Positions 8,423 through 17,451 of a stretch of 64,000 nt of DNA are shown piece after piece. Numbering within the stretch: position 1 is the first letter of the stretch; each line of letters begins with the position of its first letter. The translations under genes were made by a program, and so were the position numbers. Below the pieces are notes generated by a model. It was not told where the DNA came from. It searched no databases and saw nothing but the letters and a program-made list of their open reading frames with translations. Origin of the DNA: Pseudodesulfovibrio tunisiensis. Lineage in GTDB: Bacteria; Desulfobacterota; Desulfovibrionia; Desulfovibrionales; Desulfovibrionaceae. The stretch lies in contig NZ_CP094380.1 in assembly GCF_022809775.1 (NCBI RefSeq), forward strand, positions 186,001-250,000, in the 5' to 3' direction.

Positions 8423-10132
8423 TTATGATTTCATCAGCTGGGCCATCTGTGCGTTCAGTGACGCCATTTTCTGGTCGTACTGGCCCAGCAGCGCGTCGAG
8501 ACGGGCGAACTTCAGGCGCAGGTTGCGCTCCATGCGGTCGATCCGAGTGTTCTCGTAATCGATCTTGTCGTCAATACCATCCATGATATCCCCGTAGTTC
8601 TCCTGAAGAACTGCGAGGGGGCCGCCCTGATGGGTGTGCTTGTTGAACGGTTTGGTCAGTTCCTTGAGTTCGTCGATCAGTTCCCCGGTCTTGCCCTGCT
8701 TGAGGGTGACCTTGCCGGAGTAGCTGGCGTTTGCGGTGCGGTTGTCCAGACGTATGGAAATACCTGCCGCATCCGTTCCCGGAATGCCCGTGATGTACCA
8801 CCCGGAAACCTTGGCCGGATGACCGTTGATGGTGGCCGTGGAAATGCCTGCACCGCTGGTCTGGATCTGCACGTCGTACACCCCGGGTTTGGTGGTGCCC
8901 TTGATGGACCCCATGAAGGTCATGTCCGGGGAATGGCTTTCGCCGAGGTCCGAAGCCGCAAACAGCTTGGCAACCTCCGTGGGATTTTCCTTGAGCGCCT
9001 TGTCCAGCTCCTCGTCATCGATCTTGAGCAGGCCGTATGTTTCCGAACCTTCCTGAGGATCGGTGTGAATGCCGATCTGGGACAGGGCGGAATAGAGGTC
9101 GCCGCTCTTTGTCTTGTCGTTGTAGAATTCGAAGCCCTTGCCCACGTCGGCCACGATGTTCTTGAGATTCTGGCCGATGATGTCCACGCCGTAGTTGCCG
9201 GACAGGATGGACCCCTGCACTTCCTTGGTGGAGGTGTCGATCTTGGTGATCTTCTGCAACTGTGTTCGGACAATGTTCACGGCCTCCACGAATTTATGGA
9301 CGTTTTCCTTGATCTTGTTCGTGTCCGTGGAAACAGTCAACGTTACTTGGGTTCCGGGTTCCGCGTTCTTGAGGTTCAGGGTCAGACCGTCGACCGCGTC
9401 CTTGATCTGGTTGGAGTCGCGTTCAAGCCATTCATCCGCACCCGGGGGAAAGCCGTTGACCTTGATTTTGGCATTGCCCGCGTTCTGGGATTCGTTGAAA
9501 TCCGAGGGCTTGAAGATCATGGAACCGGTGTCGGAAATAATTACCTGATTGTCTGCGCCGAGGTCCCTGCCGGCAATCTGCAGATGGTACGTGTTGCCGT
9601 CGAATATGGTGCTCGCACGAACCTTGTCCTTGGATTCCGCGTGGTGGTTGATGTAGCTGACCAGGCCTTCCAGCGTGGTGCCCGCGGAGATGTTGCTCAG
9701 GGTGTAGGACTCTCCGGCATAGGAAAATGTGAAATTCGTGGTGCTGGAGGTGATCGAATCGGTCAGGGCACTGGTGCCGGATGCCGTGGCAAGGATGTCG
9801 TTGGTGGCGAGGCTACCGATTTCGATGTTGTAGGCCGCTTCCTGAATATCGCTGTTCGCCGTGGCCGTGAGCAGCTTGGAGTCCGTGGTGGAAACGGATT
9901 TGGCAAGAAATTCGTTCATGGTATCCATGGATTCCAGCGTGGTCTTCATGGACAGCATCTTGGTGTTGAGAGTCTTGAATTCCTCGTTTTTCGTTTCCCA
10001 CGAGGATTTCCATGTCTCCAAACGGCGGACGCGGGCCATCTCGACATCGACGAGACCCTCGATGAGTGCGTTGAAGTCCGTGCCGTTGCCCAGACCCGCG
10101 AAGTTGACTTGTCCTGATGTGTAGTCAGCCAT
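8423..10132 (-). CDS. fliD: Flagellar filament cap protein FliD
   Basis: 569 residues. The N-terminal FliD domain is clear (VNFAGLGNGTDFNALIEGLV, VDVEMARVRRLETWK), followed by a flagellin-hook-like region in the middle. The C-terminal coiled coil (ENTRIDRMERNLRLKFARLD, LNAQMAQLMKS) is the part that inserts in the filament tip. It forms the cap under which flagellin is assembled outside the cell. Start ATG at 10132 with SD AGGAAG. It is followed by fliS and preceded by the flagellin gene and its terminator. Confidence 0.95.
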   Translation of the reverse strand: MADYTSGQVNFAGLGNGTDFNALIEGLVDVEMARVRRLETWKSSWETKNEEFKTLNTKMLSMKTTLESMDTMNEFLAKSVSTTDSKLLTATANSDIQEAAYNIEIGSLATNDILATASGTSALTDSITSSTTNFTFSYAGESYTLSNISAGTTLEGLVSYINHHAESKDKVRASTIFDGNTYHLQIAGRDLGADNQVIISDTGSMIFKPSDFNESQNAGNAKIKVNGFPPGADEWLERDSNQIKDAVDGLTLNLKNAEPGTQVTLTVSTDTNKIKENVHKFVEAVNIVRTQLQKITKIDTSTKEVQGSILSGNYGVDIIGQNLKNIVADVGKGFEFYNDKTKSGDLYSALSQIGIHTDPQEGSETYGLLKIDDEELDKALKENPTEVAKLFAASDLGESHSPDMTFMGSIKGTTKPGVYDVQIQTSGAGISTATINGHPAKVSGWYITGIPGTDAAGISIRLDNRTANASYSGKVTLKQGKTGELIDELKELTKPFNKHTHQGGPLAVLQENYGDIMDGIDDKIDYENTRIDRMERNLRLKFARLDALLGQYDQKMASLNAQMAQLMKS

Positions 10133-10204
10133 GGCTACTTCCTGTTTCGGAATTTTTTTCCGGTTACTTTAGGTCACCGGTGAAAATGCAAGCAGGATGC
10201 CATG

Positions 10205-10237
10205 AAAAAGAGGCCGGACCGCGATGCGGTCCGGCCT
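10205..10237 (-). terminator. Strong terminator after flagellin
   Basis: Perfect 12-bp stem AGGCCGGACCGC / GCGGTCCGGCCT with a 3-nt GAT loop, then TTTTT on the minus strand. It ends the monocistronic flagellin message. Confidence 0.9.
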
Positions 10238-10273
10238 GTGCGTGCGGTTTCCCCTCCGCGCTGATTGTCACCC

Positions 10274-11191
10274 CTAGCCGATGAGGGACAGAGCCATTCT
10301 CGGCAGGGAGTTGGCCTGAGCCAGCATGGACACGGCGGACTGGGTCAGAATCTGGTTGCGCACGAATTCGGTCATCTCGGTGGCCACGTCCACGTCGGAG
10401 ATTCGGGATTCCGATGCCTGGACGTTCTCGGCCTGGATGCCCAGAACCGTGACGGTGTTTTCCAGACGGTTCTGGAGCGCACCGAGGTTTGCACGAATCT
10501 TGTCCTTGGACACGATGGCGTCGTTGATCGCGTCAAGGGAGGCCTGTGCCAGCGCCTGGGTGGAGATGGACTTGCCCGCATTGGCGGCTTCGCCGGTTCC
10601 ACCCTTGGCCGCGGCGGACTGGCCGAGGCCCAGTGCGGAGGCCGAGGAGTTGTTGATGGAGATGTAGTAGTAGTCCTCGGACGAGTCATTGCCGGTACCG
10701 AAGTGGACCTTGACCGGACCGGTGGACTTCAGGCCAGCGCCGTTGTGCGCGGAATTCTCGCCGGACAGGGCGCCGTTCAGCAGGTAGACGCCGTTGAAGT
10801 CCGTGGAGTTGGCAATTCGGGTGATTTCCGAAGCCATGGCCTGATATTCGGAGTCGATGATCAGGCGCTGATCCGAGCTGTAGGTACCCGTTGCGGCCTG
10901 CTGCGCCAGTTCCTTCATGCGGATGAGCTTTTCGTCGATGACGGAAAGCGCGCCGTCCGCAGTCTGGATCAGGGAAATGCCGTCGTTGGCGTTACGGATG
11001 CCCTGCTGCAGGGAGCGGACGTCCGCACGCATGAGCTCGCGAATGGCCAGACCTGCGGCATCGTCCGCAGCCGTGCCGACACGAAGACCAGAAGACAGGC
11101 GGCGAGTGGACACGCCAAGTGCGTCGTACGACTTGGACAGGTTGGCCGCGGCATTCATGGCCATGAGGTTGTGGTTAATAACGAGGGCCAT
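10274..11191 (-). CDS. Flagellin
   Basis: 305 residues, the short class without large outer domains. Conserved D0/D1 helices at both ends: MALVINHNLMAMNAAANLSK and the SSGLRVGTAADDAAGLAI motif near the start, and ISDVDVATEMTEFVRNQIL with AQANSLPRMALSLIG at the end. A variable surface part (about 140-200) is rich in S, T, N and G and could carry O-glycans, fitting the glycosyltransferases on both sides. Start ATG at 11191 with SD AAGGAGG. Expression is from a sigma-28 promoter; a terminator follows at once. Confidence 0.96.
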   Translation of the reverse strand: MALVINHNLMAMNAAANLSKSYDALGVSTRRLSSGLRVGTAADDAAGLAIRELMRADVRSLQQGIRNANDGISLIQTADGALSVIDEKLIRMKELAQQAATGTYSSDQRLIIDSEYQAMASEITRIANSTDFNGVYLLNGALSGENSAHNGAGLKSTGPVKVHFGTGNDSSEDYYYISINNSSASALGLGQSAAAKGGTGEAANAGKSISTQALAQASLDAINDAIVSKDKIRANLGALQNRLENTVTVLGIQAENVQASESRISDVDVATEMTEFVRNQILTQSAVSMLAQANSLPRMALSLIG

Positions 11192-11281
11192 AGTTTCCTC
11201 CTTGAAAGTGGTTCGGCATCCTTGCCTTGTTTAGTCGCCCGAATGGTTTTCGCCGGGCAGACCTATCACCATTTGCCTAAC

Positions 11282-11308
11282 TCATCGTCCGTGGAGGAAA
11301 AAACTTTA
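11282..11308 (-). promoter_or_regulatory. Sigma-28 (FliA) promoter of the flagellin gene
   Basis: On the minus strand TAAA (-35) is followed by exactly 15 nt and GACGATGA (-10). The enterobacterial FliA consensus is TAAA-N15-GCCGATAA, so the -10 matches at 6 of 8 positions. It lies about 90 bp upstream of the flagellin ATG. Confidence 0.75.
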
Positions 11309-11319
11309 GGCTGGAAATG

Positions 11320-11335
11320 TTTTTTTTTTTTTTTT
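11320..11335. repeat. 16-nt poly(T)/poly(A) tract upstream of flagellin promoter
   Basis: Uninterrupted run of 16 T on the plus strand (A on the flagellin coding strand), 12 bp upstream of the -35 element of the sigma-28 promoter. Such tracts are prone to slippage and also act like an UP element. Confidence 0.9.
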
Positions 11336-11452
11336 GAACAGACTGGGATAGTTGAATGAAAAAACAAGGGAATACGGACTGCCGGAGCAGGGGCGCAAGA
11401 GGAATATCCCGGACCGGGACAAGGGAAGTGGCGGGATTTGCCCGGCCGGGCA

Positions 11453-13093
11453 CTATCGGGACGAATCCTTTGTGTCGGCAAGGAGTTGCGCCTTGCGCCG
11501 AAAGTCGGTTTCCATGCGCAGGGTGTCGGCTTGCAGGAGTCGCAGGAATTCAGCGCGCTCGTACTTGGTTTCCAGCTTGAGGACGTTGCCGGACATGTTT
11601 CCCCTGGCTGCCGGGGCGGCCAGAGTCAGGCGGCCGCTTTTGCAGCAGTGGCGTACGCAAAGATGGCCGTGGTATACCGGAGCCTTGCCTTGCAGGCAAA
11701 GTTGCAGGTCGTGGTCGAGGTCGTCGAATTGGCTTGGAGAGAACCTGAGATCAAAGTCCGGCCCTTCGGTTAGATCGCGGCCTCGAAACAGGTGGAAGCA
11801 TCCAGTGACCGAGTGGCATGGCCGGGTGTATGAAAATTGGCAGAAATCCATATCCTGATTGCAGGCATCGTAAAATGCGAACGCAAAGCCCCGGTGTGTC
11901 TCATCCGGTTTCCCGGCATCCTTGAGGTGCAGGTCGGCGTGTTGAATCAGGTTCGGGTGGGAGGCGTCCGTCACTCGACAACCCCAGACGCCGGCCTCGG
12001 GATATGCCCGTACCGCTGTGTGAAGGTGCTTCTGCCAGTCTTCGGGAAGCAGGGCATCGTCATCCAGATAGGCCACATAGTCGAATTCCCCGGAGGCAGG
12101 GAGGTGCTTGAGCCAGTTGCGGGCTGCGGGCGCACCGATGTTTGCCGGCATGGTCAATAGGGAAAGTCTGTCGCCCATGCGATCCTTCCAGACGTGAAGG
12201 ATGTCGTCCGTGTGATCGGTGCTGCCGTTGTTCAGCACTGTTACCGACATGTTGTCGGCAAGGCTTGGGGCCAGTGCCGTCAGAGTGTTGTTCAGATCGT
12301 CGGCCTTGTTGAACGTGTAGAGCTGGACGCAGACGCTCCCGGGGAGTTGTGAATCGGCTTGGTCCATGCCCGTGATCAGATCATGGGCGGTCAGGGTCGT
12401 GTTGACCTGCCAGGGTCTGCGTCGGATTTCGTTTCGCAGGATTTCCAGAGCCCGGGGCTGCTTGCTGTTTGCAAGAAGACAGGCCGCAAGGCGTAGACGG
12501 GCCGGACCGCCCTGAGCCTGGGCATAAAGCTTCAACGCGGTTTCGTGGTCCTTGTTCAGAAATGCCCGATCCCCGGAAAAACGGAATTTGTGCGGTTGCA
12601 AGGCGTTGGGCCATGACGCGTTCAGAGCGGCATCCCAAATGGATTCGGAATTCATGAGTGCGGCCAGGTCAAGCATTTGTCCGATCCAGAAAAGATTGTC
12701 CGGCTCTGTCGTGTACCCTTGAGCAAGGAAGGCTTCCAGCCCGGCATAGTCACGTTGATCGGTCAGGGCGCGCAACTTTTCCAGTGAGTCCGGAGTTTGA
12801 AAACTGGTTGCCGAAGCCGTGATCGCAGCAAGTGACTCCCGGTCGAGGAACGGAAGGGAGCGGTGCAGTGACAGCAGATGATTGGCCAGTACGCCGTCCA
12901 GCGGAGCCAGTTCCCACGCGGCGAGCAGCATGTCCAGTCCCAATCCCAGAAGTGCTCGCGTGTGTTCTCCGGCTGTACTGGCCCGGTTCAGAATTTTGTT
13001 TCCGGTTTCCAGCAGATGCCGCCGTCCCTGTCCTGAGGCCAGAACGGACCGTTTGAGGTCTTCGTCCAGAATGTCAAGAAAAAAGAGGGACAT
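11453..13093 (-). CDS. Family 2 glycosyltransferase, probably flagellin or surface glycan
   Basis: 546 residues. The N-terminal 230 residues look like helical repeats (LGLGLDMLLAAWELAPLDGV and so on). From about residue 250 a GT-A catalytic domain follows: VQLYTFNKADDLNNTLTAL, VTVLNNGSTDHTDDIL, GAPAARNWLKHL and FDYVAYLDDDALLPEDW, with the DxD-type metal site. A C-terminal helical part follows. Start ATG at 13093 with SD AGGAG; the upstream gene ends 9 bp earlier, so they form an operon. It is transcribed towards the flagellin gene and lies just upstream of its promoter, which fits filament glycosylation in Desulfovibrio-type bacteria (inference). Confidence 0.8.
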   Translation of the reverse strand: MSLFFLDILDEDLKRSVLASGQGRRHLLETGNKILNRASTAGEHTRALLGLGLDMLLAAWELAPLDGVLANHLLSLHRSLPFLDRESLAAITASATSFQTPDSLEKLRALTDQRDYAGLEAFLAQGYTTEPDNLFWIGQMLDLAALMNSESIWDAALNASWPNALQPHKFRFSGDRAFLNKDHETALKLYAQAQGGPARLRLAACLLANSKQPRALEILRNEIRRRPWQVNTTLTAHDLITGMDQADSQLPGSVCVQLYTFNKADDLNNTLTALAPSLADNMSVTVLNNGSTDHTDDILHVWKDRMGDRLSLLTMPANIGAPAARNWLKHLPASGEFDYVAYLDDDALLPEDWQKHLHTAVRAYPEAGVWGCRVTDASHPNLIQHADLHLKDAGKPDETHRGFAFAFYDACNQDMDFCQFSYTRPCHSVTGCFHLFRGRDLTEGPDFDLRFSPSQFDDLDHDLQLCLQGKAPVYHGHLCVRHCCKSGRLTLAAPAARGNMSGNVLKLETKYERAEFLRLLQADTLRMETDFRRKAQLLADTKDSSR

Positions 13094-13102
13094 GATTGTC
13101 TC

Positions 13103-14797
13103 CTAAAGGCACGTTTGGCGCATGACGGATATGAGCCGGGCAAGTCTGTGCTCATATGTGTGCTCGGCCAGAATGCGTTTTCTTGCTGCGCGGGAAATAC
13201 GTTTTCTCAACGCCTTGTCCGCAAGAAGGCGTTGAATCTGAGGCGAAATCTGTTCCGGATTTTCGTAGGCAACGGATTCGGTTTCCGGCTCGAACAGGTC
13301 TTCGAGTTGTTCCCTGCGGTCCGTGAGCACGAAGCCGCCGCAGGCCGGGACATCGAAGATCCGCTGGTTCACTGCCCCTTTCATCTGGCGGCTGGTACAG
13401 TTGAAGCTGATCTGCGACCGAGGGTAGAAGCGGGGCAGGTCGGCATAGTAGTCCAGATAATCGAGCCTGCGCCAGTGAGTGCCGGAAAGTTGCGAATCCC
13501 AGCCCGGGTCGCCCACGATCAATGGGGAAAAGGGCTGGATTTCCCGTACGCAGGAAAGCCGGTACTGGCGCGTTGCTTCCCATGTCACGAGGGAAATCGT
13601 GGCCAGTTGGCGTTCGGGATCGTTTGCAAGGCTGTCCACATGGCTTTTCCATGCGGGGAAGTGCCCGGCCATGTGGGATTCCACGTCCACCTCACCGGAC
13701 TGGCCGAATGAAGCCGCCACGTGCGGCAGCTCCTTTTGCATTGGGCGGGGAAGTCGGGCCTGTTCAAGACTGTTGGCTATGGCTCCGGTCATGGAATTGC
13801 CTACAAAGGAAATGTCCGCTGTCCATTCGTCGGGAGCGGAATCGGCGAGCCCCGGCCGGAATCGTTGCGGGTCCGTTGCCAGCGGCAGATAGTGCACGTT
13901 GGGGAATCCCTGGTTGCGCAAGGTGTCGAGGTTGCCTGCGTCGAACGTGAACAGGATCGTGTTGTCCTGCGCCGGGTGGGCATAACGGTGCAGGATCAGA
14001 TGGGGATTGTCCACGAACCATGAGGCCAGAGGCAGGTGCATGCGCTGAAGCAGCTCGGCCAGACGGCCTTCCCGGTCCATGCCGAAGTGGTTCACGGTGA
14101 GCGCGAAATCGGGTTTGCCTTCGAGAGTGGCGTGCAACAGTGTTTCGATGAATTCGGTACTGCCCGTGGTCTGACCGCTGATGTCCAGCGGGATGAAATC
14201 CGCGCCCATGCGCGTCAGGGCGGCCCGTATTTCATTGCAGAGAAAATATCCGGAATCGAAGAACAGAATGCGTGGCCGGGCGGATTGGAATTTCGGGTAG
14301 TCGAGGGCTTGCCATAAATCCGTTCTGCTCTCTTGTTCCAGAGCCACGGCAACGGCTTCGCAATAGTCCCGATCCAGTCGGAGATAGACCGGGATTCGAA
14401 GTATCCGGATCGGACGGCCCGGGTGCTGTCCCTTCCAGTGCAAAAGCCTTTCAAGCGTTTGGGCCGGGCTTGGATCGTCAACAAGCAGGGCCCCGTTGAT
14501 TTGGCCCGACATTCCTGCCGCGCACCGGATTTCCGGAAACCTGTCCACTATGGCCACGGGGATTCCCCGCTTTGCAAGTGCCCTTGCACACAGGCCGAGG
14601 CCCGTTCCCATGAGCACCACGGCGTGATCGTCCGGCACGCTTCGGGCCAAATCCGCTTCCCGTTTTCTGCCCTGACGGCCCCAGAGATGCCATGTCCTGT
14701 CGCCCACCCGGAGTCTGACGTCTTCGATTCCGTTCGGACCGACGATTGGTACCGCGGATATTTCCGGTCTGGGCATGGGTGTTTTCATGATTCTCAT
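13103..14797 (-). CDS. CgeB-like glycosyltransferase with N-terminal Rossmann-like domain
   Basis: 564 residues. The N-terminal part has a dinucleotide-binding-like motif (VVLMGTGLGLCARALAKRGI, then VDRFPEI). The middle and C-terminal parts match the CgeB/DUF3880 glycosyltransferase family: LFFDSGYFLCNEIRAALTRM near residue 190, FDVPACGGFVLTDRREQLED and the late helix RILAEHTYEHRLARLI. Two starts are possible, ATG at 14797 or ATG at 14788; neither has a strong SD. First gene of a pair with the GT2 gene 9 bp downstream. Probably builds or attaches the flagellin glycan; this is inferred from position, not from sequence alone. Confidence 0.75.
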   Translation of the reverse strand: MRIMKTPMPRPEISAVPIVGPNGIEDVRLRVGDRTWHLWGRQGRKREADLARSVPDDHAVVLMGTGLGLCARALAKRGIPVAIVDRFPEIRCAAGMSGQINGALLVDDPSPAQTLERLLHWKGQHPGRPIRILRIPVYLRLDRDYCEAVAVALEQESRTDLWQALDYPKFQSARPRILFFDSGYFLCNEIRAALTRMGADFIPLDISGQTTGSTEFIETLLHATLEGKPDFALTVNHFGMDREGRLAELLQRMHLPLASWFVDNPHLILHRYAHPAQDNTILFTFDAGNLDTLRNQGFPNVHYLPLATDPQRFRPGLADSAPDEWTADISFVGNSMTGAIANSLEQARLPRPMQKELPHVAASFGQSGEVDVESHMAGHFPAWKSHVDSLANDPERQLATISLVTWEATRQYRLSCVREIQPFSPLIVGDPGWDSQLSGTHWRRLDYLDYYADLPRFYPRSQISFNCTSRQMKGAVNQRIFDVPACGGFVLTDRREQLEDLFEPETESVAYENPEQISPQIQRLLADKALRKRISRAARKRILAEHTYEHRLARLISVMRQTCL

Positions 14798-14882
14798 AGG
14801 TACTGCATGCGTCGGGTTCGAGCAAGTCGGGCGACCATTACATTAATATATGGATGGAGGATGTTGCCCGAACAGCCAAATG

Positions 14883-14912
14883 AAAACCGGGAACCCTTTC
14901 GGATTCCCGGTT
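14883..14912 (-). terminator. Terminator after the AsmA-like gene
   Basis: Perfect 9-bp stem AACCGGGAA / TTCCCGGTT with a 10-nt loop just after the stop codon of the minus-strand gene ending at 14930; a short TTT tail follows. Confidence 0.65.
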
Positions 14913-14929
14913 GAGTGAGCAGGGAACGG

Positions 14930-15718
14930 CTACTGTTTGTCGCCGCCGAACAACCCCTTGATGGTGTCGCCCACGGACCCGGCGCTTTTGCCGACACCTT
15001 CCATGACTTCTCCGGCCTTTTGGCCGATATCCTTGATGGCCTGCCCAGCCGTGCCGGTCACATCACCGGAAAGCTGGGAAAGAACCACGGCGAACGCCTC
15101 GGCGGGCGAGGTCTGCTTGTTCCTGCCTATATCCCTGACGTGCAGGTCGGGCAGGGCTATGTCCACGGCCTTGCCGCCGCCCAGCGTGTTGAGCAGGGAA
15201 CCGGCGAGCTTGACCTTGCCGTTAGTGACAATGAAGTTTTCGATGATCAGATTGACCTGCTGGCTGTCCTGTTCATCCGGTGCGGGCTTTTTCTGCGCGG
15301 CTGCGGATTCCTCGCTGGAAACCGCCTTGTTGATGTTGGCCTGAAGCTGTTTGAAATTGTCGGTGTTGCCTTTTTTTTCATAGGTTACGACAGGGCCGTT
15401 GATCAGGATTTCCTTGATCACGATGGTGTCGGAGGCCAGGGAATTCTTGTCCACCGTGACCCGGACCAGATCGCATTCCAATGCATTGGGGGCGGTGAAT
15501 CCCTTGGGATTGCCGAGCACGAAACCCTTGAGCGCGCCGGAACCGGTGAAAAAGGAGATGTCTGCGGACTTGAGCTCCACCTTGCTTTGCGTGAACTGGG
15601 GCCCGTAGGTCTCGGTCACGGTCTTGACCAGAGTGCCGAGGTTGAGAACCGCGAGCACGACGAGTCCGAGCACGGCCACGACAAGCGCGCCGCCTGCAAT
15701 GATCAGGTATTTTTTCAT
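14930..15718 (-). CDS. AsmA-like inner-membrane-anchored periplasmic protein
   Basis: 262 residues from the ATG at 15718. One N-terminal membrane segment (YLIIAGGALVVAVLGLVVLA) is followed by a periplasmic part with AsmA/DUF748-type features: ADISFFTGSGALKGFVLGN, VRVTVDKNSLASDTIVIKEI and INGPVVTYEKKGNTDNFKQL. The C-terminus is low complexity (G, K, A, S). AsmA-like proteins take part in phospholipid transport to, or outer-membrane protein assembly in, the outer membrane. The frame is open for 92 further codons upstream, but these do not look coding. It stands alone between terminators. Confidence 0.75.
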   Translation of the reverse strand: MKKYLIIAGGALVVAVLGLVVLAVLNLGTLVKTVTETYGPQFTQSKVELKSADISFFTGSGALKGFVLGNPKGFTAPNALECDLVRVTVDKNSLASDTIVIKEILINGPVVTYEKKGNTDNFKQLQANINKAVSSEESAAAQKKPAPDEQDSQQVNLIIENFIVTNGKVKLAGSLLNTLGGGKAVDIALPDLHVRDIGRNKQTSPAEAFAVVLSQLSGDVTGTAGQAIKDIGQKAGEVMEGVGKSAGSVGDTIKGLFGGDKQ

Positions 15719-15797
15719 GGGGTCTCCTTGGTTGACGGTTCGGGGTTGTAGATAAGGTAAAGAAAAGTCGTCATTGACGCAATATGCTCCGGGAATT

Positions 15798-16763
15798 TCA
15801 GATTTCGGGATAGGGCGGATTGGCGAAATGCCGCATGGCCGAAGCCGGTGTGTCGGCCAGCCCTGCGTCCATTGATGGTCCGGCTGCATTGGAGGGCGGC
15901 GGAGCATTGTCGAAAAGATGTGGCGCAAAATTACGGCAGAGTGCCTCGGCGCGGTCCGCTGCGGTTTCGGCCATTTGGGGCAGGGATGCGACATGATGTT
16001 CGCCCGTGGCCGGGTGGCGATAGGCTATGCTTCCCTGCAAGGGAGACTGCTGGGCCAGAAGCTGGGGCGCGTAGAACAGCGCGGCCACTTCCGCAGCACT
16101 GTCCGGAAGGATGCGGCGCAATGCAAACAGGCTTTGCGCCAGAGGGCGGATCGGAAACAGGGACTGGAGCGTTCCGAATATCCGCCAGCCGGTCGAAACG
16201 GCCCGCTGCATCCGTGGGCCGTCGAGTCCTGCCATTTGGGCCAGACCCTGCACGGGCCATGGCCTTTCCTCGTTCAGGGATGCGAGCTGGTGGCGCAACC
16301 TGTAGCGGGAGTTGTCGATCATCTCCGGCACGAGGGTCATGTCCATGAGACTTTCCAGAGCACGGTGCCGCTGGCGGACCAGAGTCCTTTCCAGAGGATT
16401 GTCGCCGTAATAGTTTCCGGAGAAATACCAGACCATGGGATGCATGACCGCGTCCGTCATGATGTGGGAGGCCATTCCCACGAATGCTGCGGTTGCCGGG
16501 CCGCGTTTGGGGCATTGGCGCACCAGTTCGGCCTGAAGTCCGAGCAGGGCGAAGGTGTCCTGTCCATCCGCGCCGTGCAGCATGTGCGCGAGACGTTCCG
16601 CAGGGGCCGCGCCCGGGGTGACCGCATAGAACAGGGCATCGTGGAACACCGACCCGAGAAGCAGGGCGGATTCGTGACGGGCCGCAGCCTCGGCAAAACG
16701 CGTGTCGGCCAGCCGGGCAGCCGTGGCCTGCGCCACATGAAAGTGAATCAGTTCCTTGGGCAT
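15798..16763 (-). CDS. Zinc-dependent phospholipase C-like protein
   Basis: 321 residues from the ATG at 16763 (MPKELIHFHVA). The His/Asp pattern of the Zn_dep_PLPC family is seen in IHFHVAQATAARLAD, LLLGSVFHDALFYAV, and MASHIMTDAVMHPMVWYFSG, which could bind the trinuclear zinc. No signal peptide is visible, so it may be cytoplasmic; many bacterial members are of unknown substrate. It is divergent from the kinase-like gene with an 82 bp gap that must hold both promoters. Confidence 0.7.
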   Translation of the reverse strand: MPKELIHFHVAQATAARLADTRFAEAAARHESALLLGSVFHDALFYAVTPGAAPAERLAHMLHGADGQDTFALLGLQAELVRQCPKRGPATAAFVGMASHIMTDAVMHPMVWYFSGNYYGDNPLERTLVRQRHRALESLMDMTLVPEMIDNSRYRLRHQLASLNEERPWPVQGLAQMAGLDGPRMQRAVSTGWRIFGTLQSLFPIRPLAQSLFALRRILPDSAAEVAALFYAPQLLAQQSPLQGSIAYRHPATGEHHVASLPQMAETAADRAEALCRNFAPHLFDNAPPPSNAAGPSMDAGLADTPASAMRHFANPPYPEI

Positions 16764-16845
16764 GTTTTTCCGTTTGCGGTTTCCGGTGCGCACTTGGTAC
16801 AACGCATTGCGATCAAGCATGTTATCAGGAAAAACAGGGAGTATC

Positions 16846-17358
16846 ATGTCCTTTATTCAGAAAAAGCACGATGTGGAGGAATCCGGGTTGACCCGGGTTT
16901 TCAGCAGAGGTGAGACCAGAGAGGATTATGCGGATGCCTGGGCCGGGACCGGAAACGTGATTCTGGTGGGGCTGCCCGGTGCGGGCAAGGCGACTCTTGC
17001 ACGGGGAATTGCCGAGGCCTTGGGCAAGGACGTGTGCGAGCCGGAAACCGTGGATCAGGCCTTGGCTGCTTTGGCAAAGTCGGACGGGATCGTGGTGCTT
17101 GCGGATGTTCTGGTTCGGGAGGAGGCTGTGCGGTCCATACTTCACGGTGCCGGAAAGGTCCTCTATCTCTTGCGCGATGCCCGGTCTCTGGCCGAGAGCG
17201 TTTTTCGGGATGGGGATGATTTCGATGCGCTGTGGCAAGGCACGGCGGATCGGCTCGAACGGATGGAGCCGGTGTTCTACTCCGTGCTGCATTTCATCAT
17301 TCAGCCGGAATCGCCCGATGAGATGCTGCAAAGCGCGTTGGAGAAGATTTCGTTTTGA
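16846..17358 (+). CDS. Shikimate-kinase-like P-loop protein with altered Walker A
   Basis: 170 residues from the ATG at 16846. The P-loop reads VGLPGAGKATLARGIAEALG (about residues 43-62), as in AroK/AroL, but the Ser/Thr after GK, which binds Mg2+, is Ala (codons GGC AAG GCG ACT). No clear shikimate-binding DxD or RGGG motif follows: where AroK has its lid and RxGE part, this protein has VVLADVLVREEAVRSIL. Likely a non-catalytic or altered paralogue of shikimate kinase; a true kinase using the next Thr cannot be excluded. A bidirectional terminator follows. Confidence 0.65.
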   Translation: MSFIQKKHDVEESGLTRVFSRGETREDYADAWAGTGNVILVGLPGAGKATLARGIAEALGKDVCEPETVDQALAALAKSDGIVVLADVLVREEAVRSILHGAGKVLYLLRDARSLAESVFRDGDDFDALWQGTADRLERMEPVFYSVLHFIIQPESPDEMLQSALEKISF

Positions 17359-17369
17359 GGCATGGTCGA

Positions 17370-17409
17370 AAAAAAAGCAAGCCCCCCGCATTCTTTGCGG
17401 GGGGGCTTG
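17370..17409. terminator. Bidirectional terminator between convergent genes
   Basis: Stem CAAGCCCCCCGC / GCGGGGGGGCTTG with a 7-nt loop. On the minus strand TTTTTT follows; the plus-strand side has a weaker T-rich tail. It separates the shikimate-kinase-like gene (+) from the DUF2721 gene (-). Confidence 0.8.
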
Positions 17410-17451
17410 TCTTCCGGGCATGCGCAGCCCGGAAAGTTGCTGGTTGAAGGA

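Noticed and set aside
10144..10171. Sigma-28 promoter just upstream of fliD (TAAA-N16-TCCGAAAC)
   Set aside because: The start of transcription would fall inside or after the SD, leaving almost no leader; the spacer is also one base long.
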